Notes: generated by a model not told the origin, from the sequence alone. A DNA stretch of 41,219 nucleotides from Euprymna scolopes (GCA_024364805.1 CM044505.1:84656629-84697847), one strand, 5' to 3'; shown: positions 1-10,984, counted from the stretch's first letter. A program made the numbers and translations.

Positions 1-258
1 CTCTAAAATATTAGAACTCCATATTGGATTTTTTTTTTTTTTTTATGACCAGATTTTATTCACCGTTTTGCATATATCAGTTAGTTTGCTATAACAAACT
101 TTTTTTAAAGTAAAAATGGTTGTCCAAACCCATTTCACAGTACAAAGGAAATTATGATCAGTGCATCTTAATCTCTTGATTTTTCTTTCTAATTTGCTTC
201 TACAATTTATTACAGTGATCTAACTAAAAGGTATTTTCTTTATTTTTGTCTTTTCCAG

Positions 259-411
259 GTTTACAAGTAGTTTTGAATTCAATTCTTCGAGCAATGGTGC
301 CTTTGCTACACATAGCATTACTCGTTATATTTGTCATTATCATCTACGCTATCGTTGGCTTAGAGCTGTTCTCAGGGAAAATGCACGAGACTTGTTTCAG
401 TCTTGACACCG
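259..411 (+). CDS. Cav1: Cav1 calcium channel alpha1, exon: IS5 and start of domain I pore turret
   Basis: Seen: an open segment from a TTTTCCAG acceptor to a GGTAAGG donor, phase 1 at both ends. It reads [20 protein letters not shown] and continues through a hydrophobic stretch ([12 protein letters not shown]) to [17 protein letters not shown]. Known: this matches transmembrane segment S5 of repeat I of L-type calcium channels, including the GLELF and GKMH motifs and the first turret cysteine. The segment lines one quarter of the pore in the plasma membrane. The first glycine codon is completed by the last base of an exon upstream of the window. The frame stays open past the donor to position 464, but that extension has no channel similarity. 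IS1-IS4 are not in the window. Confidence 0.96.
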
Positions 412-689
412 GTAAGGAAAAAAAAATCTATTGTTTCTTTTCTCTGTCATTGTATCTAAAATAATTACCTTCGAATAAAAAAAAAAATCATTTTCCAATG
501 AGTTTTTCAATTACAACAATGTTTATCAATGATAGCCTTCATTTGATTCACTATTTTACAATTTCTATACGTAAACTAGACATACTCATGACCCATTGGA
601 TCACAATCATTATTTTACAATTCAAAAATTCATAAACTGAGATCTCATTTGGCATTCTTTTCGTATAACTAAAAATTAATGATGTGATG

Positions 690-830
690 ATTCCAATATT
701 CCCAATTCCGATGCAATTACCAATTTCATTTTAAATTTACAATTCTGATACAATTACTGATTCTGAGTTTGATTCTTTTAAAGTTTTTAAATATTTAGCT
801 ATAGAGCTGTTATTTGGGTGTGGGGGTGAG
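690..830. repeat. Dispersed repeat shared with 40740-40870
   Basis: Phrases CCCAATTCCGATGCAATTAC, GATACAATTACTGATTCTG and AATATTTAGCTATAGAGCTG recur in the same order at 40770-40855, where a (TC)n tract follows. Coding content none. Confidence 0.65.
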
Positions 831-1012
831 AAATTACCATAAATACTCATTTAATATATAATGGGTAAATGGTAAGTGGTAAAAAAAAAACTGGAAAAAG
901 TGCTCAATACTACTGTAGAGCAAAAAATATATTTTTTATTACCATTTTATATCTACGTAGTTACACGTTTCCACTACCGGGGTCGAATTAACAATATAAT
1001 ATATATATATAT

Positions 1013-1182
1013 ATATTTATTTAATTGTACAGAAGTTCAGAAAAACATTGGTACCGTCGGTTTTAAGCTGTCAGAAACAACATCATTTACGCTTTACCAT
1101 TAACTGGTCAGCTTTATGTTGGGCTTGAAACCGTCAGTACCAATGTTTTTCTGAACTTCTGTACAATTAAATAAATAAATAT
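1013..1182. repeat. Fold-back (inverted) repeat, about 170 bp
   Basis: The segment starting TTTAATTGTACAGAAGTTCA at about 1019 recurs in inverted form at about 1130-1177. The arms are roughly 48 bp and nearly perfect, around an unrelated loop of about 60 bp. It lies next to an (AT)n tract. Probably a small palindromic mobile element or SINE-derived fold-back; no coding content. Confidence 0.8.
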
Positions 1183-1454
1183 TAATCTCTTATATCAAAA
1201 ACGTTTTTCTTTGTAATCGAGCACTTTGTTGGAATTCTTTCTCCAAAAAACAGTAAACAAATATATATATATATATATATATATTCGAAAACATAAGAAT
1301 ATACTAAAGAGGGAGGAGGTCTATAGATTTTAGTTTTACTGATAGTTCAAAATATATAAATATTTACCATTTAATCTTTAATAGGAAACAGGTTTTTTAA
1401 ATAAAAGACAAACATGAAACAAAAGAATCGTTTTTGTCCTTGGAAAATAGGCAC

Positions 1455-2709
1455 AAAATTCTAGGGCAATTACTCTTGACATATCAAAGGCCTTTGAAAG
1501 GGTATGGCATAAAGGTCTACTTCACAAGATCTCCAGCTATGGTATAGCTGGAAATGTCTTTTCAATTATTAAATCATTTCTCTCTGATAGGTTCATAAGA
1601 GTAGTGGTTGATGGGCAGAAGTTAGAAGCTCATAGTATTAATGCTGGAGTACCTTAGGGGTCCATCCTGGGTTCAACTCTCTTCCTGATCTATATTAATG
1701 GTCTTCCGAATCATATCCTTAGATCATTCGTAGACATTTTTGCTGATGACACTACCATCTATAGCAGCATATTAAAGGCCGTGAACGACCAAGTTCTCTC
1801 TGATTCTCTCTTCTCTGATTTCGAGCACGTGGTACAATGGGGAAAAAAGAGGCTGGTTACTTTTAATGCATCTAAAACCAAGCTTCTTTCTTTACATCAT
1901 CAACGTTCTGATCCCCATCAGGCATCAATTGAAATGAATAGCTCTTGTCTTGGGGAAGCTCCATGTTTTGACAAGCTTCTGGGCTTGACCTTTACTCCTG
2001 ATCTAAAATGGAATATGTACATCAAATCTGTTGCCAAGGTTGCTGGAAAAATGATGGGATCCTGCTATCGAATCAGTAGATATCTACCTGCTGATGCAAT
2101 TCTCTACCTATATAAGGGCCAGGTATATCCAAGGATGGAGTATTGCTGTCACATCTGGGCAGCAGTTGCTAGGAAGACCTTATCCTGCCTTGACACAGTT
2201 CAGAATAGACTTCGTAGCCTAGTGGGGGATGCCCTTTTTGTCTTCCTTGAACCTCTTTCTCACAGAAGAGACGTTGTGATCTTGTCTCTGTTTTATCGTT
2301 ATTTTCATGGCAAGTGCTTGTCTGAGCTCCAATCTATGGTCCCCGCTTGCCAAACATTCACAAAAAACACTCGTTTGGTTGTAAACACTATCAATAACTT
2401 CCCCACCCTTTATTTGTGCTTAAACCTAAACGTAGACTCCATGAATAAAGCTTCTTTCTTAGAAATGCACGCCTGTGGAACTCTTCTGTTTACCTGCTTT
2501 CGAGCTGACTACAATATAGCCGTCTTCAAGTTCAATGTAAACAAGTTCTTGATGAGACGTTCTCCTTAACTAATCCAATTTACCAAATTTACACTTCTAA
2601 TGATTACTATGATATTGTCCTTTTGACTAATGTATACTCTTTAACCCTTACCCTCGAGTGGCATCTGGGCCTTGATAAGTGGGGATTCCTTTGGAGAAAA
2701 AAAAATAAA
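1455..2709 (+). mobile_element. LINE (I/Jockey-like) 3' fragment with reverse transcriptase
   Basis: Translated pieces read LDISKAFERVWHKGLL, then GVP-GSILGSTLFLIYING, then FADDTTIYS, followed by an open stretch at 1781-2569 (262 codons) with the palm/thumb and C-terminal region (FNASKTKLLS, MEYCCHIWAA, LSHRRDV, NNFPTL). These are reverse transcriptase motifs of non-LTR retrotransposons. The GVPQGS glutamine codon is a TAG stop at about 1655. The 5' part (endonuclease and first RT motifs) is missing, as in typical 5'-truncated insertions, and the copy ends in an A-rich tail at about 2698-2709. It is inactive and sits sense-oriented inside the first intron. Confidence 0.85.
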
Positions 2710-2821
2710 ATTCCAGAACAATCCCAGAACTAAGGCATATTTTAGTATGTATTTTGTGTGATTAAAGTATATAGAAAAAAGTCTTAGAGAAACAAACATT
2801 CACTGATAACTAAATACATGA

Positions 2822-3400
2822 AAATGTTGCAAAGATGGTAGGTTCCCTCTTCCAGGCTAGAAAACTCATCACACCTACCAGTATCTTATATCTCTCTAAA
2901 ACCATCATTTGCCCATCATGGAGTATTGTTCCTACAGTTGGCTGATGCTCCACCCTCTCCATTTTATACATAGTACAAAAAATTTTCTGACCCTAATAGG
3001 CTCTACATTGTTTACCTAGCTCCAGCTCCTCTCATATAGCCACATTTTTGTATCTCTGTGATTGTTTAACAAGGATTTTCATGGAATGTGCTCTAATAAT
3101 CTGACTACACTTGTACCCCTCAATTCTCTCCACTAGCAGCAAAGTCCCACCTCTTTACTGTAGATGCCCATAGATACCGAAAGATATTCCACTCTAATAG
3201 CTTCTTTCCTCAGACTGATCGCCTTTCAAAATCCCTCCCTGCTTTCCCAATCATGTCAACATGCAGAAATTTAAATGTAATGTGAACAAACATTTTTTTT
3301 ACTCAACTTCCTGTCCAGGTGTTTCTTTTCTGTAAATCTGGCTCTTGTCACAGTAGATACTTACACTTCCGTAACAATATTGCCTCATTTTGAGTGAATA
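2822..3400 (+). mobile_element. LINE 3' fragment, decayed
   Basis: Broken frames read KMVGSLFQARKLITPTSILYL, matching the ARK-LTPESILYLYK region of the better preserved copy at 26-28 kb. Further on come the C-terminal FHGMCS-like segment and a SFFPRT-like end near 3200. No open frame longer than 60 codons survives. A second subfamily from the copy just upstream. Confidence 0.7.
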
Positions 3401-3415
3401 AAAGTTAATCTTTAC

Positions 3416-3432
3416 TTATATATAAAAGGTAC

Positions 3433-3484
<52 letters not shown>

Positions 3485-3985
3485 TTTCCTATGGACTCTG
3501 AAACGGCTGGGCTGATTTTTTGAAATTTCACACTAATGTACTTTGTGTCTGGCAGTATTCTTAGATGGGTTTTCAATTGAAATATATTCAATAAGTATCG
3601 ATAACGCAAATAATCCAATGAACGAAAGAACAGTCCAATTTTTACCAAAGTTAACGCTCTCATTCAGACCAAACATTGCAAGTGCATTTTAGAAGCTTTA
3701 TCACCATGCAAGCAAAAGGTTCCAGCATATAAAATCAACAGTAAGTTTTTATATGACAGGAGCGTGTTTGAAATGAACGTTTCTGTTTAGAATACAATTT
3801 ACCATGATACTTAACTTTTGCATTTTAAACTTTAATTCAAGCCATTATATGAAAATAATTTTATAAAATCAACCATAGGTTTTCTACAGTGCAATGTAGA
3901 CTACAATGTATTGTAGACAAAGTCACATTGGAGAAGCATGTGAAGCTTCCTCCCGATGCAACGCAGTGGGTTCCCAATTAAATCA
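3416..3985 (+). mobile_element. Helitron-like non-autonomous element (degraded)
   Basis: It begins with TATATATAAAAGG followed by a long (TG)n tract and a block, 'acggctgggctgatttt', typical of this repeat family. It ends near TCCCGATGCAACGCAGTGGG, a decayed version of the CCCGG-GCAACG-CCGGG terminal hairpin found in the copies at 15.2 and 30.2 kb. The expected CTAG end is mutated, so the 3' border is approximate. Confidence 0.55.
3433..3480. repeat. (TG)n microsatellite
   Basis: About 48 bp of uninterrupted GT dinucleotide. It translates as HTHTHT or CVCVCV and creates a spurious open frame. Confidence 0.97.
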
Positions 3986-4492
3986 GGCAATTATTTGAGT
4001 GAAAAATGGCTGATTTCACTGATTTCAATAAGAATAAAAGTATTGAAAGTGTGGAACATCCGTTGATTCTAATCCACTCCCAGGCAAGATCAGGTCTCCC
4101 TGCTAGTAACATATACATATAGGTGAGCTGTGTCAATTTTGCCCAATATAGTTGATCAAAACTTTGGATGTAATAAAGGTTTTGTTTCTTATTTTTAAAA
4201 AAGAAAAAGGTTAATTACAAGTAACATCAAAGACGTGTAACTGATGTTACACAGAAAACTGTATCTAACGTTGGAAGTCCTCTAAGTGTAATGTTGCTAA
4301 GTAACTCTGTCAAATAAATCACAAGTTCACCATCTATATTTGCTTTCCCAGGTAATTTCTTCTTATTGTATACCTAGATGATGAGGGCTATTTACAAGTG
4401 TTTCTGAGTTAGTGTACCAACTCCTAGTTTCTGTCTTGGCTGCAAACTTAATAAGTCCTGCATTGTCTACCAAGTTTGCTCCCTGTTCCATT
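3986..4492. other. Intronic DNA without recognisable features
   Basis: AT-rich sequence with no coding similarity, RNA gene or clear repeat structure that I can identify. Confidence 0.5.
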
Positions 4493-5082
4493 TTTTTCTT
4501 TTTTTTTTTTTTACATAGGCATAACCACTTATTAAGACCACTCGAGGATAAGAGTTAAGAGTGTACAGTAGTCAATTGAACAATATAGTAATCGTTAGTA
4601 ATGGAAATTCGGTAAATTTGTTAACTTAAGTGGAACGGCTCATCAAGAACTTGTTTATGCTGGCACTTGAAGACAACCATATTGTAGTCAGCTGGAAAGC
4701 AGGAAAACAGAAGACAATTCCACAGGTGTGCAGTTCTAAGAAAGAAGCTTTGTTCATGGAATCTACTTTTAGGTTTAGGCACAGATACAGAGTGGGGGGG
4801 AATTATTGATAGTGTTTTAAGCTAGACGAGTGTTTCTTGTGACAGTTTGGTGAGGAGGGACCATAGATTGAAGCTCAGTCGAGCACTTGCCATGAAAATA
4901 ATGATAAAGCAGAGACAAACTTGCAACATCTCTTGTGTGAGATATAGGTTGCAGGGAAGAGAAAAGGGCACCTCCTATGAGGCTATTAAGTCTATTTTGA
5001 ACTCTATCAAGGCAGGACAAGTCCTTTCTAACAGCTCCTGCCCAGATGTGGCAACAGTACTCCACACCACAATTTTGCATCC
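4493..5082 (-). mobile_element. LINE 3' fragment, minus strand
   Basis: Poly-T at 4500-4514 is the poly-A tail of an element lying on the minus strand. Its frame from 5080 down to 4817 reads MQNCGVEYCCHIWAGAVRKD then LSCLDRVQNRLNSLIGGALF, matching the C-terminal region of the LINE at 1455-2709 (EYCCHIWAA..LSCLDTVQNRL). The copy is cut off 5' of this motif. Confidence 0.8.
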
Positions 5083-5084
5083 CT

Positions 5085-5290
5085 GTGCTTGTTTTTCAAG
5101 TACTTCCACAAAGTGTGCTCCAGTGAACTTAATATACTTGTACTCCACCCCCAAACATAAATCCCCTTGACTAGTAGCAAAATCCCACCTTCATTGTAGA
5201 AGTCCCAAGATGCTGAAAAATTTTCTATTCAAATAGCTTCTTTCCTTGGCAGTTCCATCATACACATGGGCAAGAAAATGTGCACTAACC
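5085..5290 (+). mobile_element. LINE 3' fragment, plus strand
   Basis: Broken frames resemble the LINE C-terminus (CFSSTSTKCAPVNL ~ CLFYKYFHGMCSDDL, then a SNSFFPRT-like end near 5240). It abuts the minus-strand fragment at 4493-5082 head to head, so one may have inserted into or recombined with the other. Confidence 0.6.
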
Positions 5291-6970
5291 CTAAGTTCCG
5301 GTGGTTACACCTTTAGCTTTGTCTAGTGGTGGACCCTTCGAAGGTGACCAGACTCGCACTGATTCCTGGAAAATACCGCTCAGATGCTTGGAACACACAA
5401 CATGTACACAACTCCAAGTCTGGATGGAACATGTCTTATTTGATTGGCCACATGTTGGTCTGGCTTCTGTTGGATGCTCTTCCTTGAAACGAGTTTGATC
5501 TGTGGTTGTGTTGCTGTGTTTCTCTGCTGCAGTCTGGTGCCATTGGGGTACATGGGAGATCTGAAATCAACTGCACTTTCACAGGCAACCAATGAATAAA
5601 GAAAAACTAGTGATATATTTTTTTTCTTATGAACAAAAAATAATTATTCAATAAAATACATCAGATATGTAGTTCATTACCAAATGGTCGGGGGTTCTAG
5701 ATGCAGGAGGTTGTTCTGAGATCAATTACTCAAATTCTGCCTCTAGGCAGGGGAGGAGAGTCTGACTCTGGCCTTTGGGCAAAAGCCCAGGGCTAATCTG
5801 TTTCTTTTGATGCCAGTGGCCGCACTACCTAACTTCTCAAAATCATTCAGTTTTGTGTAAAAACGATATTCCTCCTCCCACCATGTGAAACCATGTTGTC
5901 TTTTTTTTTTTTCTTAATTTCCTATTTCTGTCTCTCCTTCTCCTGAGACCATTCTTCCTCTATCTCTCTCTCTTCATTTTTCTGTTTTTCTTAACAAAAA
6001 AAGCCTTTTATTGGCTTTTGTTTTCCTTTCTAATCTCTCTTTCCTCTCATAAGAAATTTCTTTTAATCGACTTTTTTCTGGGTGGTCTCAGACATGACGA
6101 ATCCCTTACAACGGAAGCAAATACCCCTTTTAATTACCATTGAGAAAGAAAATTCCAAATTTGGAACCACTATCAAAAAAAAAGTTAAAAATAAAAAACA
6201 TTCTCTTTAACTAGATACAGATGATCAGACTTTTGTCTCCACTTGTCACCAACAATTACTGTTGAGCAAATCATTCTTGTCTCAATATTTTCCCAAAAAG
6301 AACATGGATTGCTTGCTGTTTCCCAGGATGCAGAATATTGTCACAGGATGGCATGCCCTTGGAATTTCCTTCCTGTTTCTTGATCTGTACCAACATGCAA
6401 AAATTTTATGTGAATTAAGTGCCCAACTGCCTATTAAGGATGGATCTGATCCCTAGTCATAGTATTATACTCTACTGTTAAATTTATCTCCACATAACAT
6501 TTTTAAAAATTTATTTAAGCAAAAAGAAAGCAAAATATTTTTTACTTTTTTACAAAAATATATATATTTATATTTTTTGTATGAAATAAAAAATAAAATT
6601 TTTTTTTTAAATAGCATGATAGGACACTTTTTTTGTTTAACACTGCTGATACCTTAATATTGTCTGTATCAATGTAAAAATACACTTTTTTTAAATAAAA
6701 AAATTGTAATATTGGCTCAAAATATTAAGGAGTTATCTCCATTGAATGATGCATAAGTTGCCTCACCTGAATTATACTAAATTATACTGAATTATACTGA
6801 ACAACAAAAGAATGCAATATTCTATTTCTTAATCGTAAACTTTAGGGGGTAAATGTGTATTTTGGCACTATTTCTATACTTCTATCAGAAAGTATTGTCT
6901 TGGTTCCAGGAAAAAAATAAGATGAGTCTGATAGCAGAAAGTAGACTGAAATATGAAGTGAATGAGACAT
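5291..6970. other. Intronic DNA, no identified feature
   Basis: Contains T-rich and A-rich tracts and short open frames (5301-5498 and 6262-6456) with no similarity I recognise. Some stretches (5300-5590, 5690-5860) have higher GC than their surroundings and may be unidentified repeat copies. Confidence 0.4.
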
Positions 6971-6974
6971 TTTC

Positions 6975-7199
6975 TTAATTTTATTTATTGCAGACTATTA
7001 TCCTCATCTTGGTTGTTTCACAACGTTTCAGCCAACTATTCCTCTGGCCTTTGTCAGGTGGTAACTGAGACAGGATAGGAACTCTGAGTCTCTTAACTGC
7101 ATCCACACCAATTACTGCCTTCCGTAGTTGTTGTCTCACCACGTTTTGGTAAAGTAAGCCAAAAAAATGAGGATAATAGTCCGTAATAAATAAAATTAA
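6975..7199. mobile_element. Inverted-repeat DNA element (MITE-like), TTAA-flanked, copy 1
   Basis: Starts TTAATTTTATTTATTGC and ends with the inverse GTAATAAATAAAATTAA. The outer arms (ACTATTATCCTCATC / GATGAGGATAATAGT) form terminal inverted repeats of about 35 bp. The internal sequence is the reverse complement of copy 2 at 33946-34160. TTAA stands at both ends of both copies, consistent with a piggyBac-like TTAA target duplication or a TIR beginning with TTAA. No transposase inside. Confidence 0.75.
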
Positions 7200-7646
7200 T
7201 AAATAATACTTATCTCAATAATGAATTCCAATTATATATATACATTTTTTTCTTATAAAAAAAAAAATAATTCTTAACATTTTATTTTATAAGCCAACCA
7301 TCAAGGATTGCCCAAGTTACAAAATTCTTCTTCTGTTGTCATCAACAGTTATTTAAAAACATCACCTTTACTAGTCTATTTCTACACTGCAACCTGCATG
7401 GGTGTTTTGACTTTTCGATGTTCTCTATATGAAGTGCAGCAGCTCACCTGTGTTGATCTCGCCAATGCATTCACCAACCCTGGTTATTTCAAAAGAGGTT
7501 GCCACTTCTCTCTGACTTAATGACACATTGTATCACATAGAATTTTCTTTGATATGAATTATGCGCACGTGTTTTAAAGATAACAAAATATAAAATGCAA
7601 CTTTTTTAAACAAATATATGTTTAAATTATTATTTTTTTATTCTAG

Positions 7647-7834
7647 GTAAAATAGCTTCATCGAAACCACATCCTTGTGGTACAGGCTTCATTTGTCCAA
7701 ATGAAACAGAGGAATGTCGAAAATACTGGATAGGTCCAAATGACGGTATTACAAACTTTGACAACTTCGGCTTGGCAATGCTCACAGTGTTCCAGTGCAT
7801 CACTATGGAGGGGTGGACTAATGTTCTTTATAAT
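7647..7834 (+). CDS. Cav1: Cav1 alpha1, exon: domain I turret, pore helix and selectivity filter
   Basis: Seen: acceptor TTCTAG, donor AATGTAAGT, 188 nt, entry phase 1 and exit phase 0. The translation begins [19 protein letters not shown], passes [20 protein letters not shown], and reaches [14 protein letters not shown]. Known: TMEGW carries the domain I glutamate of the EEEE ring that selects Ca2+, and [21 protein letters not shown] is near-invariant in Cav1. The turret holds three cysteines (CGTG, FIC, EEC) that, with the one in the previous exon, suit the extracellular disulfide-bonded loop of high-voltage-activated channels. The turret sequence itself is divergent, as expected between phyla. 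LYN stands where vertebrate channels have LYW. Confidence 0.97.
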
Positions 7835-7999
7835 GTAAGTAGTTTTTTGTTTTGTTTTGGTTTTAATCACAGTTGCTTTAAATTCAATTCAGTTTATTTG
7901 GCAAAAAATTAAATAAATATGTTTCCATTGCTATGTAGGGGGAAAAATGATAGAAATTTACACAGAAGGAGAAACGGTAGCCAAGTACCTATCCAGCAT

Positions 8000-8335
8000 C
8001 ACCTTCAACTGTTGCTTTGTTAATGCATTTATTACATCTCTTGGAAGTTCAGGGATTCTGATTGAGAAAGTAGTCCTTCTTCGATTCATTCAAAACCATT
8101 GAGAAAACAGTTTCTTGTAGTGTCCATGTAGACTTCTGGTGCAGAAGTGAATGATAGATCCTGAGGTATATCGTAATGGTCATTGAGGAGATTGTAAGCC
8201 AAAATGTGATCACCATGTAATCATCAGCACTATAGGAAGAAAAGTTTTTGAATCAGCTTTCATAGTGCAGATCTGATAAACTTTGCACCGTTCAACTGCC
8301 GGACTTTGAACTCTCTCTAGATGCTGGTTGGTTTG
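8000..8335 (-). repeat. Unclassified dispersed repeat, possibly LINE-derived
   Basis: No intact frame. The end ('ctctctagatgctgg' at about 8317-8331) recalls a phrase near 24133-24160 on the other strand, and the style of sequence is that of a decayed LINE 3' region. Assignment is weak. Confidence 0.3.
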
Positions 8336-8425
8336 GTTGGTTATTTTTGTTTTCCGGCATATCAACCTTTTCAGGTTATTTAATGCCAAATCCAGTTATT
8401 TTGAAGAAAAGCTTTTTTAATAGAA
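8335..8425 (-). repeat. Short dispersed repeat shared with 38540-38730
   Basis: The reverse complement reads ATTAAATAACCTGAAAAGG then a GTTGATATGCC phrase and an A-rich end. The same series occurs on the plus strand at about 38550-38625 and, shortened, at 38665-38735. Probably the 3' tail of a SINE or LINE family. Confidence 0.6.
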
Positions 8426-8479
8426 CATATTTGTTTTTGTTTTTTTTTGTTTTTTTTTTTTAAGTCAGTTTCTATTTAA

Positions 8480-8870
8480 CCGATAGTTGGAACCCTAACA
8501 GGTACTACCACTCCAGGTCAGAGTGGACCTGGGAGCAATGACAAGTAAAGGGCGGCTCCACACTCCCCAAAGCCCGCAAGCTGGGGCCTCACCATCAGAT
8601 ATAGTTTAAGGTCATATCCAGGACCCTAGATGCTGGATATCAGACATCAAATATGGAGATCTGGACACCATACTCTAACAGTGGTCTAATGACGGAAATA
8701 TAAAGAGGGAAAAAATATTTTAGGAGTGAGTTTACAGAAAGAACGTTGAATGAGTGACCCTTGTTTGTAGCCTGAATGCAATGAAGAGATAGTTTGAAGG
8801 ATAAGTTAATCAGATTTAGTATTGTTTTATGATATATTAACCATTGTCAGATTAATATCTAAATCTATCA
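8480..8870 (-). mobile_element. Possible LINE remnant, minus strand
   Basis: Reverse complement around 8640-8700 reads LYISVIRPLLEYGVQISI, which looks like the LYK-LVRP-LEYG motif after the RT domain of non-LTR elements. The remainder is too decayed to align by eye. A different LINE lineage from the 26-30 kb copy. Confidence 0.45.
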
Positions 8871-8902
8871 TTTTGTAAAGGATTTATTCTTGTGATTCTT
8901 TT

Positions 8903-9154
8903 CATAAAGTATCGTCGATTGCAGACGGTTGTCATAAAGTATCATCGATTGCAGACGGTTGTCATAAAGTATCGTCGATTGCAGACGGCCGTCGTAAAGT
9001 ATCGTCGATTGCAGACGGCCGTCGTAAAGTATCGTCGATTGCAGACGGCCGTCGTAAAGTATCGTCGATTGCAGACGGCCGTCGTAAAGTATCGTCAATT
9101 GCAGACGGCCGTCGTAAAGTATCGTCAATTGCAGACGGCCGTTGTAAAGTATCG
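8903..9154. repeat. 30-bp minisatellite, 8.4 copies
   Basis: Units begin at 8903, 8933, 8963, 8993, 9023, 9053, 9083 and 9113, with a partial ninth copy. Each holds AAAGTATCGTCGATTGCAGA. The first two units carry GGTTGTCAT, the middle ones GGCCGTCGT, the last two read GTCAATT instead of GTCGATT. GACGGCCGTC, a 10-bp palindrome, recurs every 30 bp. Because 30 is a multiple of three and the unit lacks stops, both strands stay open in several frames; these are not genes. Confidence 0.97.
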
Positions 9155-9522
9155 CGCATTCTGTTGTTTATTCCGTATATGATTTTTAATTTTAGATTAA
9201 TATGAGATGGCTATCATAAATGATCCACGCTAGACTGATAATTCTGTATGTAATTGTATGCTGGTGAATGTTGGGCTCTTAGTGTTATGGGCAAGCTCTG
9301 CCTTGAGTAAAATGAAAATGCCATGGTTCACTACTGGGTATGTGGTATTAAAATCTCTGTCTCTATAACATCTCTTTACCTAAGCTTCAAGACCTTAACA
9401 TTTGACTGTTTTAAGACTATGCAGAATGTTCTTTTAGATACGTGTGCTTTAGGCAGTTTGATTTATCAAGTTACCAAGATTGTGACCTTTGCAGATGCCA
9501 ACTATTCCTCTGGCTGGCTTTG

Positions 9523-9602
9523 GGTAGGATTGAAACCACTATCTTCAGACAATCCTCACCTGGAACTGTAGAGATTCAACGTCTCTATCCACTGTGCAAC
9601 GG
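9523..9602 (-). mobile_element. tRNA-derived SINE head, minus strand
   Basis: Reverse complement starts near 9602 with GTTGCACAGTGGATAGAGAC, an A-box-like start, and contains GGTTTCAATCC about 60 bases on, a B-box-like segment. Spacing and order fit an internal RNA polymerase III promoter of a tRNA-derived SINE. No clear cloverleaf or intact tRNA. Confidence 0.5.
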
Positions 9603-9614
9603 GTCCCAAAGAGC

Positions 9615-9800
9615 AATGTGGTGAGACGACAACAACTATGGAAGGCAGTAATTATTGAAGATACAGTTGAAGATTCAGCATTCCTGTCCTGTTGCGGTTA
9701 ACAACTTGATGAAGGCCAGAGGAATAATAGTTGGCTGAAAAGTGATTAAACAACTACCATAAAAGATGAGGATGATAGTCCGCAAATAAATAATTGAAAA
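9615..9800. mobile_element. TTAA inverted-repeat element, copy 3 (partial)
   Basis: Contains GGTGAGACGACAACAACTAT and the right-hand arm AAAGATGAGGATGATAGTCC GCAAATAAATAA, in the same orientation as copy 2 at 33946-34160. The left arm is absent and the TTAA end is lost. Confidence 0.65.
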
Positions 9801-10257
9801 TATGCAAATTACTCATCTAAAAAGAATTCCAATAATTAAATAATAAATATGTGTACTTTAGGCGGTTAGGTCTATCGATTTACCAAGATTGTGACCTTTG
9901 CAGATGTTGAAAGGGATACTTATGTAAGACCTGGCAAAAAAGATAATCTAAAAAGACTTATTCCTGGAGCGGACCCTCTGAAAAGATGCTTTGAAATTGT
10001 CTACGATGACGTCCAATGAGTGCGACATGTAAAGAAGATGGTAAACCAAACGATTACAATAAATGAGTTAGTGTTAAAAAAGCTGAGCTTTGTAAAACTC
10101 CAAGAACCTGTCTTAAAAGCAAAGGTTCCCAACTCTGGGATTGCAAACCGTAAGTGTGATAGACAATGGATTTCCTTTATATTGCAAAGCTATAAATGTG
10201 ATCCTCTAATTAAAGTATAGACTGCACATACTTACCTGAGGAGGTATACATATAAAA

Positions 10258-10645
10258 TAAAAATAGGTGAAGAAATTGCTTTAAAAAAGAAAAAAAAGAC
10301 AACTGGGTTATTTCTCTTTTTCACACTTTTTCCTTTAATGCATGTGTGTGAAGTGGCTTCAGTTTTACTAATAAAATTAATTTTTAGAAACACATCCAAT
10401 GATTTATGCCGTGCTATATCCAAAACATGACTGCAGATTAAAAAGTTGATATCATATTCCTCCAAATTCGTTTCTCGAATCTGAGGGTGGCAAATTATAT
10501 GTGGGTCACAAAACCATGAAGCTAAATATTTAATCATGGTAAAAATCATCCACGTTTATTTCTGCACATATGCATCTAAATTAGAGATGGATGAAGAAAT
10601 CGTTTAAAATGAAAGTAGACAACTGAGTTATTTTTCACTCTTATT
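10258..10645. repeat. Diverged direct duplication
   Basis: A phrase containing GACAACTGGGTTATTTCTC at about 10300 recurs as GACAACTGAGTTATTTTTC at about 10618, each preceded by a similar 'gatgaagaaat' stretch. About 325 bp apart. Nature unknown. Confidence 0.45.
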
Positions 10646-10937
10646 GCTGGTTCCATTAAAGAAGAATAGAATGGAAAGATGTGTCTTCTTGCTTACAAGT
10701 CTAGCATTTCTACTTCCTCATTAAGACAAAAAAGATGTTTTTGCTCTTCCAAGTTAAAAAAAAAAATTTTCCCTTGTTGTAACATTTTCACCTATGACAT
10801 TGTAATAGGGTTTTCATTTGAAAATAGTGGAAAATTACATTTTTTTTAATAGAAATTCCTCCTGACAAGGCATGAAGCCAATTGGTGCAAGGAGTTGAGA
10901 TGATTATTGCAAAGTCTGCTAGTTGCTAACTATAGCC

Positions 10938-10970
10938 TTTGTTTTTCCAAGACGAAGGCTATAGTTAGAA
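10938..10970. repeat. Short hairpin
   Basis: CTAACTATAGCCTT at about 10927 is followed by its exact inverse AAGGCTATAGTTAG about 15 bases later. Located just upstream of a LINE fragment; no T-run suggests termination and no function is evident. Confidence 0.5.
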
Positions 10971-10984
10971 GGAAAAGACAGCAG

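Larger units (their letters stand above)
9435..9907. repeat. Direct repeats flanking a composite SINE/MITE block
   Basis: About 58 bp ending TTACCAAGATTGTGACCTTTG occurs at 9440-9497 and again at 9848-9905, roughly 85% identical. Between them lie a tRNA-like block and copy 3 of the TTAA inverted-repeat element. This suggests a composite or nested insertion. Confidence 0.6.

Noticed and set aside
876-1103. 75-codon frame
   Set aside because: Runs through an (AT)n tract and the arm of a fold-back repeat; no similarity.
8868-9182. Three overlapping open frames on both strands with decapeptide repeats
   Set aside because: Direct result of a 30-bp minisatellite without stop codons; no start context, splice sites or family.
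9523-9602. Intact tRNA gene
   Set aside because: A-box and B-box-like segments are present but a cloverleaf with paired acceptor stem could not be formed.
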